NCBI RefSeq assembly: GCF_032362555.1
Contig: NC_083520.1
Coordinates: 3,038,001 to 3,102,000 of the forward strand
Source of the DNA: Amyelois transitella
Taxonomy: Eukaryota; Arthropoda; Insecta; Lepidoptera; Pyralidae
DNA: 64,000 nt
Direction: 5' to 3'
Shown here: positions 1 through 11,495 of the stretch, one piece after another
How positions within the stretch are numbered: the stretch's first letter is position 1
Layout of the letters: each line of letters opens with the position of its first letter
Position numbers and translations under genes: made by a program
The notes under the pieces: model-generated
What the model saw: the letters and a program-made list of their open reading frames with translations, nothing else
Databases searched by the model: none
Told to the model about the DNA's origin: nothing

Positions 1-2731
1 CTACGCATCTCAAAGTTAGAATTTTTCTTATTCAGCAATATGCTTCGTCAAAAATATTATTATCAGCAACTTTTTTCGTCACGACTTCTAACTGGACCTT
101 GATACTATCGTACCCCTTTAAGCATCTCCAATAAATTTTGTCTTTTTATAGTAACAAATGAGTTATACTTTTGTTATATGTAAACACATAGATATCTATA
201 TACCTTGGTATCGAAATTGTATAAATATTTAGTGTGAATTGACATTTTGGCTGCTAGCCACTGAATGTTTGAAGTTATCACGTCGAGACAACGGTTCTAC
301 TCTTCTACCAAAGAGTTAGTATCAATCATTAGAGTGCGCGATTTACTTAGAAAATACGATACGCGGTTGCAAAACAGTCAATTATAGCGCGGTTGTTTTC
401 ACCTGTCCTATGGATTTATAAAAAACAAATGATTGTTAAAGCAATTTTTGGCATGTTCAAATTCCCACACTATTAGGTAGTAGGTATGGACTTCGAATCC
501 AATACGCACTCTTCGTAATAAGAACTCTTTGCATACAGACCTACTATTATCAGCTGATGAAATGGGACTTGTTTACATTTAGCAAACAAGATTGAGAGAA
601 TTTGTAACACAAAACACGGATTCTTCTGTGGACTTATATTTTTATTTGATAGGTTATACATAGATAAAACAGTTAAGCACCTTTATGAAAAAGAAACAGC
701 CATTCGCTTCTTTTTTTTTTGGTCACTGATGGCTATGTTTGAGGGGTGCAATCAGGTTATGTATCAAAAAAAAGCAATATATAAAAACCAGTAATATATT
801 GCATATTCTATCGAATATCCAAAAGGAAATCTTTTTGATAACGACGCCAAAGTAAGTATTCAACATCTCTTTAAATTTACCTACCTCCTAAAATGCATTT
901 ACATCTAAGGTCGTTGTTGGCATGTAAATAACACCGTCGGCATCAGAATCAAGAGGAAAAATGGTAAAAATAAACCAACTTATCACAAATTGTAGCTTTC
1001 AATTACAATTTATATAAACAGATCGTGTTTACTAGAGGTTAAAACCGCTTGTAACTGACATTATTATCATTACGCTAATAGATAAGATGCCGATGCGTTT
1101 GGTGTCACGAAAGGCGGGCGTGAACCGGATTTAAGCCAAGTTTTATTAACACCTTCGTATAAAGATGTGTAACTTCTCAACTCTAATGCACAGAATTTAA
1201 GTACAAACGACAGAAGAGACATTATGGGACTAAGAGCAACGGAGATAAAGACAGAGAAAGAGAAGGACCACGCCCACAAATTTTTTTTTAAATGTTAATT
1301 CTATGCCGTTGGGGTTAGTTCCGGTCAATTCCGATAGATACAAGTTTCACTAAAATCCATATAGCTTGATCACTGAAAACAGGATCGAATGATAACTAAG
1401 ACGTAGGTACGAACATGTTTGCATTTCACATCTGTGGATTAATTCAATTCTTGATGCATATTTTTATCTAAAATTTCTAATATAGTATAAACGAAATATA
1501 GTCAGTAACTTATAAATTAAAAATAAGTATTGATGGATGGATTCATACATCATGATATCATTGACTGATGTTGAATGAGGCTAGTTATAACAATATTTAC
1601 ACTGTATACCTGCTCGTACGAAAATAGAAGGAAATGCAAATATTTTCCTCCAAACTTTTAATCACTCGCTTAACAAATTTTCATGATTTATTATAGTGGT
1701 CTAATATAGGAGACAATCTTATCGCCAAGTTCCTAACAAAGGTACCATTACTATATTCATGCCTGATAGGAAGTCACTCTTGTTTTTCGTGAAATATTTG
1801 ATCAAAGTTCGGTTTTTTTTTTCGCTAAAGTGATTTATAAAAACCACAGAATCAATAATACTCGTAGAACAAACATGCGATCGTATTACTGCAATTCTCG
1901 TGTCCTTAAGGTATACTAGAACAGTGTTGTCAATATATAAAATTTTGCTATTATCTCTTCGTTATAATGCTTTACATCCTCCCTGTGGAATACCCCGCCC
2001 ATCCATGCCAGAAGACATATTACTTTATCACGGCATAAGTTACGGCCTAATAACTTGATACTATTATTTTAATCTAAGAAAGTGTCTAATTAAGTTTGTT
2101 TCGATGCAACAAGCCATAACATTTGAACCTTCAAGATAAAAGTGTAACACAAATAACCAGTATGCTGATATTAATATTTGTAATACTACACAGTAAGAGG
2201 TGATAACGATTTACGTCAAACAAGTTCGGGGTTAAATTGTATAATCTTACCGTAATATTCGTGAAAACACCATGTGGAATTAACCATTTTATTATACTAG
2301 CATGTGCCGGCAGATCCTCCATTATAATTCCTATGGGAGTTTCAACAAATCAACAAATATTTAACGCTCTCTGAGATATTAGTATACAGTCCAAATTTCA
2401 AAGTCATCCTACGCGCAGAAAATTGGACTGTACGTTGTCTTTCTATCTGTTAGTTACTAGTGAAGTCTAGTGACGCAAGTTGTAGTAAGATGTTACGTGT
2501 TTCCCTATTCCATTCTACTATAATACCTACTTATATTTTGATAGTATTCAATTTAATTTGAGTTTACGTTATTCTTCTGATTAATTGTATGAAAGGATAG
2601 TTTCCTCTTGTTGATTCAATTTACCGTGAGAGCCGCTCGAGTCAACTAACCTATTTAACTCGGCAATGAACCGTTTTTTAAATAATGCACACCTATTCAT
2701 TTATATAAACATCCTATATTTATCGTTTCAG
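1..2731. other. Intronic or upstream sequence, no gene seen
   Basis: AT-rich sequence before the first visible exon of the mitochondrial carrier gene. The acceptor at 2726-2731 shows that the transcript extends to the left, so this is most likely intron of that gene. The short open frames here look random and match no family I know. I see no clear copy of the SINE-A or SINE-B repeats and no tRNA. Confidence 0.5.
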
Positions 2732-5700
2732 GCACATAGTTCAGAATGAAGGGCCTAAGGCGTTATTCAAAGGTCTCGGGCCCAACATCGTGGGCGTGGC
2801 GCCTTCCAGGGCGATTTACTTCTGCACGTACTCCCAGGCCAAGGCAATCCTCAATCAGCATATTGCCCCGGATACTCCTATCGTGCATCTGTCAGCGGCC
2901 AGCGCAGCAGGTAATTAATCCATCCATTCATACTTTTATACTTATAAGTGCTAAGTCAGTATTATCTTCCTGTAACGCAAACTGTTCCTTTAAAAAACCG
3001 ATTTTGGATCTGAGGTCGAAATTGGGTAACGTTTATCGAAATTCTCACAGCACTAAATCTTTCCACTTGCCACGATCCCTGCATAGGTAGGTACCTACTT
3101 CTTTCGCGTCATCCTCATTCAATCTTTCTTAACATCAACATACATCAGTATCATCAGTTATATTGAGAAAATTGACAATTTTCCACATTTCTGATCTTCA
3201 TGTCATTGAAGAATTTGCATAATTCCCAAATAAACATTTGTAGCACTCAAATACGTCAGTGTGTTGCAATAGTTTTCGTTGTATGTTTTTCGTCATATTT
3301 TAATGACTATTGACTCTCTTTTTTCCTTCTTCAGGGTTCGTATCATGCACGATGACCAACCCGATATGGTTCGTGAAGACGCGGCTGCAGCTCGACGGAC
3401 AGAACGTCACAGCTTTGCAGTGCATCAAAAGGATATACGCCAAAACGGTAATTTATTTCACTACACAGTCTTATTTATAAATAAAACAGGTATTAAACCA
3501 GCATGTAACGTACCTTTATTTTATCTCAATGATCATTGTACCACGACTCGTAACGTTTGAGATAAAATAAAGGTAAGTTACGTGCGCGTTCAAATCTGAA
3601 TTATTTATATATATGCAACGCGAAAATTATAAATCAGTTACTACAAGGTCTTCTTCCTCCTGGTTACATCTTCACCACTTTGCAGAGGAGTCTGAGGAAC
3701 CTTGACTTTCCCAATTTAGGATCATGGTCAAAGGGTTCTCTCTAGTAATTTTGATTGTGCTTTCGAGATGGTCACTATCAGTGAACGAACATCGATCGAA
3801 CTTCCTCATATACTAAACTGCGCGTTTATATAGATATATGTATATATTTTTTTTTAATATTCGATAAGGTTATATTTTATTTAGGCAATGAAAAAACACG
3901 CCCCGTTTAAGGCAACGGCAGAGATAATTTAGTTTCGAGTGTTTGTAGAAATGCTTCACTCATAATATGTATAAGGGCAAAGTCCAAAATAGATACGTAC
4001 TTTGTTCTCCGCATTTGCTATACTGTCTATACTGTTTCAAACAGGAGGTTGGACTATGTTTTGTAAATTTTGAGATCACATTTCTGCTTTTTTATATTTT
4101 AAAGTATTTTTTGCCTTGACTGTTCTTTCTAGTAATAAAAAAAAATACGTAAGTATAACCAGCATTTTATATTGTTTTCTTTGCTCACTTCTGAGCAATA
4201 GACTGATCTGTTTCCTTCCAAAGTTTCACTATTTCTCCTCTTCAGTCTTTGCTTGTTCCCGGCAGGGCACCCTTCATATGCATCGAGGCCCGACGTCTGC
4301 TAGCTATTGTCCCACTCAATTTATTTATCAGCAAATGCTATACATTGCCTAATTTAAAAAAAATCTCTAATATAACCAAGAACGTATCTTGATCAAATTG
4401 AGGACGTCCTGGTAAAGGGTCAGGTCAAAAGTACCGGAAACCGCCGAACTTGCATGAAGAGAGTTATGAATGTGGATGAAGCGAAGGAAGTATGCAGAGA
4501 TCGTGGCAAGTGGAAAGAGGTAGTCTCTGCCTACCCCTCCGGGAAAGAGGCGTGATTTTATGTATGTATGTATGTATAACCAAGATAGTGACTTATTAAT
4601 TCTACCCATCTCCAGGGCATCAGAGGCTTCTACAAAGGCATAACAGCTTCCTACATGGGTATAAGCGAGACCGTGGTGCACTTCGTGCTGTACGAAGGAG
4701 TCAAGGCGCGGCTGATGGCCGCCCGCAGTGTGGACGGAGTGCCCAGTGACCGGCGGTCTCCTAGAGATTTCCTGGAGTTCATGGCGGCTGGCGCTTTCTC
4801 CAAGACCGTGGCTTCGTGCATTGCTTATCCTCATGGTGAGTGTTCTGGACTATCACACCAATCACGCTTTGTGCTTACAACCTTTCGGTTATTGCGAGCC
4901 GAATTATAGAAGGAAAGCACTCGTGTTTGATTTGTAGCAGCGCAGCCATCGCCATCGTCGATCATGGTATTTATTGTCTTAATCCCCGCAAGGGATATAG
5001 ACGTGATAATATGTATGTTTGTAATACCAGCTAGCCTGGCAAAAGATCTTCCTTTTGGCTGTTTGAGTCGAAGTAACAGACTCGACTCCTACATGGGTGT
5101 GAGCGAGACCGTAATGCGTCTCGTGTTGTAGGAAGGAGTCTAAGAACAGCCACGATAATTATGATTGAAAAATGAAAAATGTCTATTGCATATTCTTTTT
5201 TAGGCGATGGGCCAGCAACCTGTCACTAGTTGAATCTCAATTCTATCATTAAGCCAAATAGCTGAACGTGGCCATTTAGTCTTTCAAGACTGTTGGCTCT
5301 GTCTACCCCGCAAGGGATATAGACGTGACCATATGTATGTATGTATGTCTATTGCATTACAATTACAAGTGTCGTTAAACATAGATACAGTACAAATTTG
5401 ACCAAACTGATTGATGTTGATGACCCAATTTCATAGATAATTATGTGATCGTAAATTGTTCTAAATCGAGTTCTAAAATTGCGTTATATATACTTAATTT
5501 ATTGCGAAACCTTCGATTTAATATCACAATGCACGGATATTTCTCCAGTTATATTATCGCGGAGATAAAAAGTCGAAAAGAAAAACAAAACAAACAAATT
5601 TATTAAAATAAACGTGAGATAAAATATTTGTGCTACATAGCTCACGTGCGGTTCCCACGTGAATTATTTCAATAATATAAATTATTTGAATATTTCAACG

Positions 5701-6911
5701 ATGAAATATCATGTGAACCTGTCGTTATATTGTTTACCCATGTGAACTCTAAATACTTGTGTTGGCAGCTTGAATGAGACGCCTATACTTAATGTCTCGT
5801 TTAAGTTCAAAGTTCGAGTTGTCGTTTGAGAGCTATCTCCTTTGCTTCTTACCGTAAGTAAATAATTTGTTGTGTTTGATTAAAACTTGATTTAAAACAA
5901 GCAGCAACACATTAGTGTCGTAAAATGGTTGTTCATCAAGGAACTAATGATATATAAGTACCTATAGCTGATTGAATTAATTTTGATTTCACACTAATCA
6001 GATACTCGATAACATATTTCTTTAAAATGAAACAAAAATTATGAGTAAGCGGACCTAAATAAATCGTGGATATAGTCATGTGGCTTCAGTCTCTGCTCCG
6101 TTACCCATATTGACTTAACGGAATCTTCCTTTAAAATTGTATTAGTAAAATGCTTCGTCAAACTATTTATACATTATAAAATGAAACTTTCACCCAAGAC
6201 CACTACATAAATTATCTTATAATTTTTGTATAATTTATAGCAGTATTTAATTTAATCATTTTTTTACATCGAGTAAGTTACCCATAGCACAAGTCGCGAA
6301 CTTACTTTGCAGTAGCGTATTTCAAATGGGAATTTCTACCGACCTTCATGGTCCATCCGACTTCAATATTTTCCGAATTTTCTCCCGTATTTATTTTGTT
6401 TGTTTGTTCACAGAGGTAGCAAGGACACGTCTGAGAGAGGAAGGCGACAAGTACCGCAAGTTCTGGCAGACTCTACACACAGTCTGGATGGAGGAGGGGT
6501 ATCGCGGGGTCTACAGGTAAAAATTGGAATACAATATATAAAATTAAAGATAAGAATGGTCGCATTCGTACATGAGTATCCGCTATTCCAATATCAAGAA
6601 GGATTCCTAATGGTCGTGGAAAAAGTGGGTGTTTATAACTTGAGAAACTATGATTGCAATAATATCGGTATTTTAATAAAATTGACATCTATATTTCAAA
6701 TTGCAATTCGATAAAAACAATAACTTTGTATCTGTCTCAAATGAAATCCTTTTTAATATTCAAAGTTATTTTTTCTTTAATTACTTCCAGGGGATTGGGC
6801 ACGCAACTAGTCCGTCAAATACCGAACACGGCCATTATGATGTCGACATACGAAGCGGTGGTGTATCTCCTGACGACCCATTTTAATAACTCCTTCTACG
6901 AGAACACTTAG
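2732..6911 (+). CDS. SLC25A36: Mitochondrial pyrimidine nucleotide carrier (SLC25A33/36, Rim2 type), 3' part
   Basis: Inner-membrane carrier that imports pyrimidine (deoxy)nucleotides into the mitochondrial matrix, as known for SLC25A33/36 and fly Rim2. Five exons join in frame: 2732-2910, 3335-3447, 4616-4835, 6414-6516 and 6791-6911 (stop TAG 6909-6911), giving 244 visible residues. Diagnostic motifs are [17 protein letters not shown] in exon 1, the family-specific [13 protein letters not shown] (a variant carrier signature) in exon 2, [17 protein letters not shown] in exon 3, [14 protein letters not shown] spanning exons 3-4, and [14 protein letters not shown] in the last exon. All junctions are GT-AG with matching phases. 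The first repeat and start codon, roughly 70 or more residues, lie left of the window. Intron 3 contains a decayed copy of part of the preceding exon, and a SINE-B copy sits just before exon 3. SLC25A36 and SLC25A33 cannot be told apart here. Confidence 0.95.
3502..3585. repeat. Imperfect intronic hairpin
   Basis: Arms of about 24 bp, near 3506-3530 and 3557-3580, read ACCTTTATTTTATCTCA and its complement, separated by about 26 bases. It lies in the intron after the second visible carrier exon. It could be a small MITE remnant or a chance foldback. A precursor-miRNA role is not supported by anything else seen. Confidence 0.5.
4389..4577 (+). mobile_element. SINE-B copy just before a splice acceptor
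   Basis: Copy of the family that runs through TTGCATGAAGAGAGTTATGA and GGGAAAGAGGCGTGATTT and ends in a TATG tail (4557-4577). Related copies are at 15478, 20140 (reversed), 30930, 46059 (reversed) and 63360. The tail ends about 38 bp before the acceptor at 4615. One frame is open through most of the element and reads like the end of a retroelement ORF ([12 protein letters not shown]...YPSGKEA then stop). Confidence 0.8.
5087..5142 (+). pseudogene. Decayed duplicate of a mitochondrial-carrier exon
   Basis: About 56 bp that match 4649-4704 of the carrier exon [12 protein letters not shown]..., roughly 80% by eye, in the same orientation and about 440 bp downstream in the following intron. In the exon frame it has TAG and TAA stops, so it cannot be an alternative exon as it stands. 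It reads as an old partial tandem duplication. Confidence 0.8.
5195..5349 (+). mobile_element. SINE-A copy, 5'-truncated
   Basis: Covers the 3' half of the family, from TTTTTTAGGCGATGGGCCAG through GACTGTTGGCTCTGTCTACC to the TATG tail at 5334-5349. It lies in the carrier intron, in sense orientation to the gene. Confidence 0.85.
5350..6413. other. Carrier intron, nothing further recognised
   Basis: AT-rich intron sequence between the SINE-A copy and the acceptor at 6411-6413. No repeat, RNA or exon-like block stands out. Confidence 0.5.
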
Positions 6912-7273
6912 CCGTCGCACGCTAAAGCGTAGGACCCGAACGCCTATCGTAGAGGTTTCGAAATCGATAGCGCATCCGATCATCGATTGATTCGTTATCG
7001 AATCACAACTTGTAGTTCGATTTCCTCGCTTGAATTGTTAACGTTGTGCCACGTAAAGTGACTGATTTTTAAAAATTAGGTATTCTTTTTTTATTATGAA
7101 AAATACTTTTTGACATTCGAATTCGGAACTCTATTCATCTATGGAATATTGAGCCTGAAATGAATGCTGCAAAGTAGTATGCGCTGTTATGCAGTGGTGT
7201 CTCAAGGTAGATCTTTCAAAATTTCGACATCACTGTATTAAATTCAAGTTTATAATCTCGTTGTCTATTTGGA

Positions 7274-7279
7274 AATAAA
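7274..7279 (+). terminator. Candidate polyadenylation signal of the carrier gene
   Basis: AATAAA about 365 bases after the carrier stop codon. It is the first canonical signal I noticed in the 3' UTR, so the UTR would run from 6912 to about 7295-7300. Other AT-rich hexamers lie further down and could also be used. Confidence 0.5.
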
Positions 7280-7299
7280 GCGAAATAAGTCACCTGCTT

Positions 7300-7813
7300 A
7301 TGTGGTTGTTATTATAATATCAATGTTTAGTAAGACGCAGTTGAAGGAAAATTTAGGTTATAAAAAAAAATGTTTCTTTTTGTCAGTTTTATTATCCATA
7401 TTGTGTATATTGACCATTTTATAGTCATAGTTCTAGTCTCATATAGAAAAGTTTCAAAAATTTACTCATGAGCTTGTGAGGTGTAGATTTGCCATGTATT
7501 CTATAAACAGCAATCATCGGCTTACAGTAAATTTACACCTACACATACCTAATTAATAATAAATTTCAGATTATATGCTGTCTTTAAACCAGTTCCATGT
7601 AGTATTTATAATTGATGCAGCTTTAAACTCCATAGTTCAAAATATTAGCAGAGTATAAAATCTTGAGAAATATAATAACAATATGTATTGTATGGCAGTA
7701 CAGATTACACATACAAACTTTACGGAAAGGAAACAGTTTTGTTCCATTCCTGTTTATTTTATTTTTTGCTATATTTTAATTCATAGTGCCTGTAGAAATT
7801 AAGTGCTCATTTC
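7300..7813. other. Intergenic AT-rich sequence
   Basis: No gene or recognisable repeat between the carrier 3' end and the left end of the Mutator-like element. Confidence 0.5.
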
Positions 7814-7923
7814 CCTTTAGTCGCAGTATATGATATTCGCAAAACATCATAAGAGCAAGACATTATAATCTCAAAATAGCACATTCTCAAAATATGATAT
7901 TCTCAAAATATCATAATAGCTAG
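7814..7923 (+). repeat. Left terminal inverted repeat of the MULE
   Basis: Perfect 110-bp inverted partner of 9918-10027. It contains several ~16-bp units of the type (A/T)TATGATATTCTCAAAAT. Confidence 0.95.
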
Positions 7924-8250
7924 ACATAAGATTCTCGTAAAAACACATTCACGAAATATGATTTTCGCAATATACCACACTCGCAAAATATGATAAGCTC
8001 AAAACATTATATTCTAAGTACAGTAAGGCATATGTAATTGATATATTACGATATATGACAAAAATTTATGTAGCTAGACAAAAAAGAGCGGAGGAGGTGA
8101 CCGCTGGAAGTGCTGGAAATGGTAGATATATTATTTCGAAACATAGTATTATTTGTTAGGTATTACAAAACAAATTATTTATTCTTATTACAAAAAACAA
8201 AATAAAAAATATTCTTATTATTATTAATTATATTCAAAATATATTTACTA

Positions 8251-9621
8251 CTAATATTTCTGTAAAACACTTAACCGTTTTAGACATACCGGAAGACTTA
8301 TTGTTTTAAGTACACAATCATTGACGATACTTTTAATTTTTTTATTTTTGTCTATCGTTTTTTTATTTCGTTTCTTGTCAGCAAAATGTAAATTGTTTCT
8401 TTCTAGTTTTACTTTTTGTATTTTTGCTTCTTTTTTCATTAATGCTATAAATTGATACAATGTTGGCTTTTTAGGAATTTTACTATTAATTCGGCGATGC
8501 CATCCTTCGACTCCATTTGTAGTTCTGTTTTTTTGATCATAACAGCTTAATATAGAACTGCTTATCTTTTTCATCCACTGATTATTAAAATAATCAAGAA
8601 ATTTATTAATGTCTCGGTCTCGTGATGACATTTCCATAATCGTGTAGAATGTCTCCGGTATCAAATTTGATGGTAGCAGTGGTAACAATGAACAATATTG
8701 CACAATTTTTCGATTTTCTGCAGAGAGATCGAATTCTTTGCTTTTTTTGAAAACAGCGTTGCAAAAGTGATAATAGCAGCCTTTGACGGTTGCATTTGGG
8801 AATACCTGGTTTACAGCTTTAACAACAGGCAGTTCGTAATCGCACTTGTACATATTTAAGTTCAATCCGAATTGTAGTTTAAGTATAGAAAAAAAGCACT
8901 CGTACGTTTTTTGCTGTTTGTTGGGAAGTAAAGCAAAAATTATTGGAATAAAATTAATTGTTTCTTCAGTACGTGCCACGTCGACATGTAAGCTGTATAG
9001 TTGATAATACGGCTTAGGTACAATCTTAAACGTACCGTCTCCGTAAATACTTGATACCGTTTTTAAATATTCACGTATCTCTGCACGTGTCAACATTGAA
9101 AAAAATATAATACGGCCAAATGATTCATGTACGTCGTATAAATAGAAATCTCCTACTAAGTTATCTGGAAGTCTTATGTTAAATGAGTCTTTTTTCAAGT
9201 TATCCATATTTAAATATTTATTTCTAGCTCTGTACAGAGTATCTTTTTTTGACGCAAATATTGGTATTTCATGTTCTTGACCCTTGAAATCGTGTTTTAA
9301 AATATTGTTCTCAAAAATCTTTTGCGCAGAAGTAAAATTGGTGCACACCTCATTCTTACAGTCATCAACAATCAAATCTATTAGGTTGCTTGTAAAATTG
9401 GGAGAATCACAGACATGCTTAGCGGGTCTGATAATTTCATTGTTGGCGTTGAGAGTTATTGACGTTCTGCATTCTTGTTGCTTAGAACACCGCCAGTTTG
9501 TCGTCCCAGATTTGTTTTTTAAATAGAAATTGTACCTGTATCCCTGATAGAGTAACACCGGTTTATTTTTTTGACTTTTGATGAACTTTATTTCATTATT
9601 ATTACATTTGAATTGTTCCAT
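8251..9621 (-). CDS. MULE transposase with N-terminal FLYWCH zinc finger
   Basis: Predicted DDE transposase of a Mutator-like element. The open frame runs from an upstream ATG at 9645 (464 residues); the ATG at 9621 (456 residues, starting MEQFKCNN) is as likely. In 464-residue numbering, residues ~20-80 form a FLYWCH-type zinc finger, with LLYQGYRYNF, WRC (51-53), C59 and HVC (77-79). The MULE catalytic core follows: GDGTF with D203, CDYE with D269, GCYYHF (289-294) and TTNGVEGW with E380, giving a full D-D-E set. The C-terminus is lysine-rich. No stop or frameshift interrupts it, and it lies inside identical inverted repeats, so it could be functional. It is a mobile-element gene, not a host gene. 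Confidence 0.9.
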   Translation of the reverse strand: MEQFKCNNNEIKFIKSQKNKPVLLYQGYRYNFYLKNKSGTTNWRCSKQQECRTSITLNANNEIIRPAKHVCDSPNFTSNLIDLIVDDCKNEVCTNFTSAQKIFENNILKHDFKGQEHEIPIFASKKDTLYRARNKYLNMDNLKKDSFNIRLPDNLVGDFYLYDVHESFGRIIFFSMLTRAEIREYLKTVSSIYGDGTFKIVPKPYYQLYSLHVDVARTEETINFIPIIFALLPNKQQKTYECFFSILKLQFGLNLNMYKCDYELPVVKAVNQVFPNATVKGCYYHFCNAVFKKSKEFDLSAENRKIVQYCSLLPLLPSNLIPETFYTIMEMSSRDRDINKFLDYFNNQWMKKISSSILSCYDQKNRTTNGVEGWHRRINSKIPKKPTLYQFIALMKKEAKIQKVKLERNNLHFADKKRNKKTIDKNKKIKSIVNDCVLKTISLPVCLKRLSVLQKY

Positions 9622-9917
9622 ATTTATGCCTAAGCAGAGAAACACTAATTAAAGCAAAGTATTTTACCCTCTGAGGCAATAAATAATATGTTTAATCAAA
9701 GTTGACGTTTTTCCTGTCAAATAAATGGCCAGCCAGTACCACGTTTTAGGACAAGAATCAATTAAACGCAGTCTTGGTTTTATTGTAGCTGATGTTACTT
9801 TTGGATCAAAAATATCGTGAAATGCGAATATGATATTTGATTGAATATGATTTCCTGAGTATTAGCTTTTTTGCAAATATGATGTATTGGGAACATTATG
9901 ATTCGCGAATATGATAT

Positions 9918-10027
9918 CTAGCTATTATGATATTTTGAGAATATCATATTTTGAGAATGTGCTATTTTGAGATTATAATGTCTTGCTCTTATGATGTTTT
10001 GCGAATATCATATACTGCGACTAAAGG
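9918..10027 (-). repeat. Right terminal inverted repeat of the MULE
   Basis: Exact reverse complement of 7814-7923, ending CTGCGACTAAAGG. Just inside it, 9835-9917 holds further degenerate copies of the AATATGATAT unit. Confidence 0.95.
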
Positions 10028-10903
10028 CCCTATCCTGTAATAGAGGTGAGAACGCAGTTAATTTGGATAACTGGATATGCTGTTGACTGTACTAAAGTAA
10101 CATAATTGGTGTCTTAAGATGTCCAATAGTTTTTTGTATGATACTGCATTGTCTTTTATGTAGTAATTTTAAACTTAGTTTCTTGATGTTGAATTACGTG
10201 AACAGACTTTAATGAGCAAATAATAAGAGAATATCAAAGAGACCAATGATTGCAGTCAAATTGTACACAAGTCAACACATGCCATATTATAAAAAAGGTT
10301 TAGTTCTCGACACAGTTGTTTTTTTTTTATTAATTCATAGTACTTAAGTTTCCATAGACATTAGCACAACAATGTAAGTTTAAGCTGTGATATAGAATTT
10401 GTAAATATTAGTTTGGAGGTAAATTGCTTAAAGGATACCTGCACACACTTGGAATTTCTTTATTGTCCAGTCACACATTATTTTGGGAACTGTATATTGT
10501 TATTTTTACTTCATATTGTTTATATTCAGTCAACTGATTTTAATGTTAGAAAAAGTGGACTGTCAAAATGGGTATTGGAATTTGTTTAGTCAAGATAAAG
10601 CATGTTGTGGGATAAAGTTAATAAGAATGTTAAATATTATTAGGATCAGATTTAGACTGAATATAAAATATTAATTTTTGTTTATCAAATAAATGATCAA
10701 AATAACTTATACTTTTTTATTCCTAGTTCTCTCTTGAAATAAAGACAGCAAAATTAAACACAAGAGCTTTTCCAATTAGGTAATGTATCACATTACATAA
10801 CTTCACACAATCAACATTAAGATACATGAAAAAAACCCTTGTGATTTTACTCATATATTTTGAATTTGCTCTATTATATTTTTAATTATCATGAAGTCTG
10901 CCT
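10028..10903. other. Intergenic region and GET1 3' UTR
   Basis: AT-rich. The right part is the probable 3' UTR of GET1, with AATAAA on the minus strand at 10716-10721. The 63-codon plus-strand frame at 10483 has no recognisable content. Confidence 0.5.
10716..10721 (-). terminator. Candidate polyadenylation signal of GET1
   Basis: AATAAA on the minus strand about 185 bases downstream of the GET1 stop codon. Confidence 0.4.
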
Positions 10904-11495
10904 TCACGATAAAATGGGTTTTAGGAGAGTTCTTATTGAAAAATTTGAAATAAGTACCCACATGTGTGTCGAGATAGCATTGGGCATTTCACTTGGGTAG
11001 CGGAGTATTGTCGTTAGAGGAAATAAGTCTCCTTTCAGTGCTACAATAGGCTCCCGGCGGAACCAAATCACAGAAAGAACTGTCACTATCCCCACCACAA
11101 CTTGGACGACTATTTGTGCAGTACTTTTAATAGCTAAACTCTTGCTCATGCGGCTCTGGGAGTCTTCTTTCAACTGTGACTCTAACTTGTTTATCTTCCT
11201 TTGTAATTTAGAGTATGCAGCAAACTCTTCTTTCATAGATATCTTTTGCTGGGAAGACTTGAGTTCTAAAATCTCTGCCCAAATAGTTCTCTCTTCATTG
11301 GATGGCCTAACAAAACAAGCTACAATCTGAAAACCAAATTTCTCATTAAAAATTTAAAGCATTAATTAGACAAAATAAAAGCATTAAATAAAAAAAATAA
11401 TAACTTACAGGTTTTGTTAGATATGGCACTAAAATGCTCAGAGTACACAGAATAATGAAATATATCATCAGAAATCCATTTACAACCTCCAACAT
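10904..11495 (-). CDS. GET1: GET1/WRB, receptor subunit for tail-anchored protein insertion
   Basis: ER membrane protein that, with CAML/GET2, receives tail-anchored proteins from the ATPase TRC40/GET3 and inserts them. Two exons, 11409-11495 and 10904-11326, join in phase 0 (CCT|ATT) to give 169 residues. The start MLEVVNGFLMIYFII opens the first membrane segment (about residues 8-27). A charged cytosolic coiled coil follows, including ERTIWAEI, KLQRKINKLESQL and the stretch to about residue 95. A second membrane segment is AQIVVQVVVGIVTVLSVIWF (~99-118) and a C-terminal hydrophobic part starts at MWVLISNF. This order matches the family, and the length is close to human WRB (174). The gene is divergent from the GSTCD homolog with ~560 bp between start codons. 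Confidence 0.88.

Larger units (their letters stand above)
7814..10027 (-). mobile_element. Complete Mutator-like DNA transposon (MULE)
   Basis: A 2,214-bp element bounded by 110-bp terminal inverted repeats, 7814-7923 and 9918-10027, which I compared base by base and found identical. The termini read CCTTTAGTCGCAGTATATGA. The inverted repeats and the next ~100 bp inward are built of degenerate ~16-bp units such as ATGATATTCTCAAAAT. The element carries one uninterrupted transposase gene on the minus strand. I could not find a 9-bp target-site duplication: the flanks are GCTCATTTC on the left and CCCTATCCT on the right. Identical ends and an open ORF suggest a young, possibly autonomous copy. 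Confidence 0.9.

Noticed and set aside
3502..3585. microRNA precursor
   Set aside because: A hairpin exists but nothing indicates mature arms or conservation; recorded as a repeat only.
4367..4834. 155-codon minus-strand ORF
   Set aside because: Antisense to a carrier exon plus a SINE-B copy.
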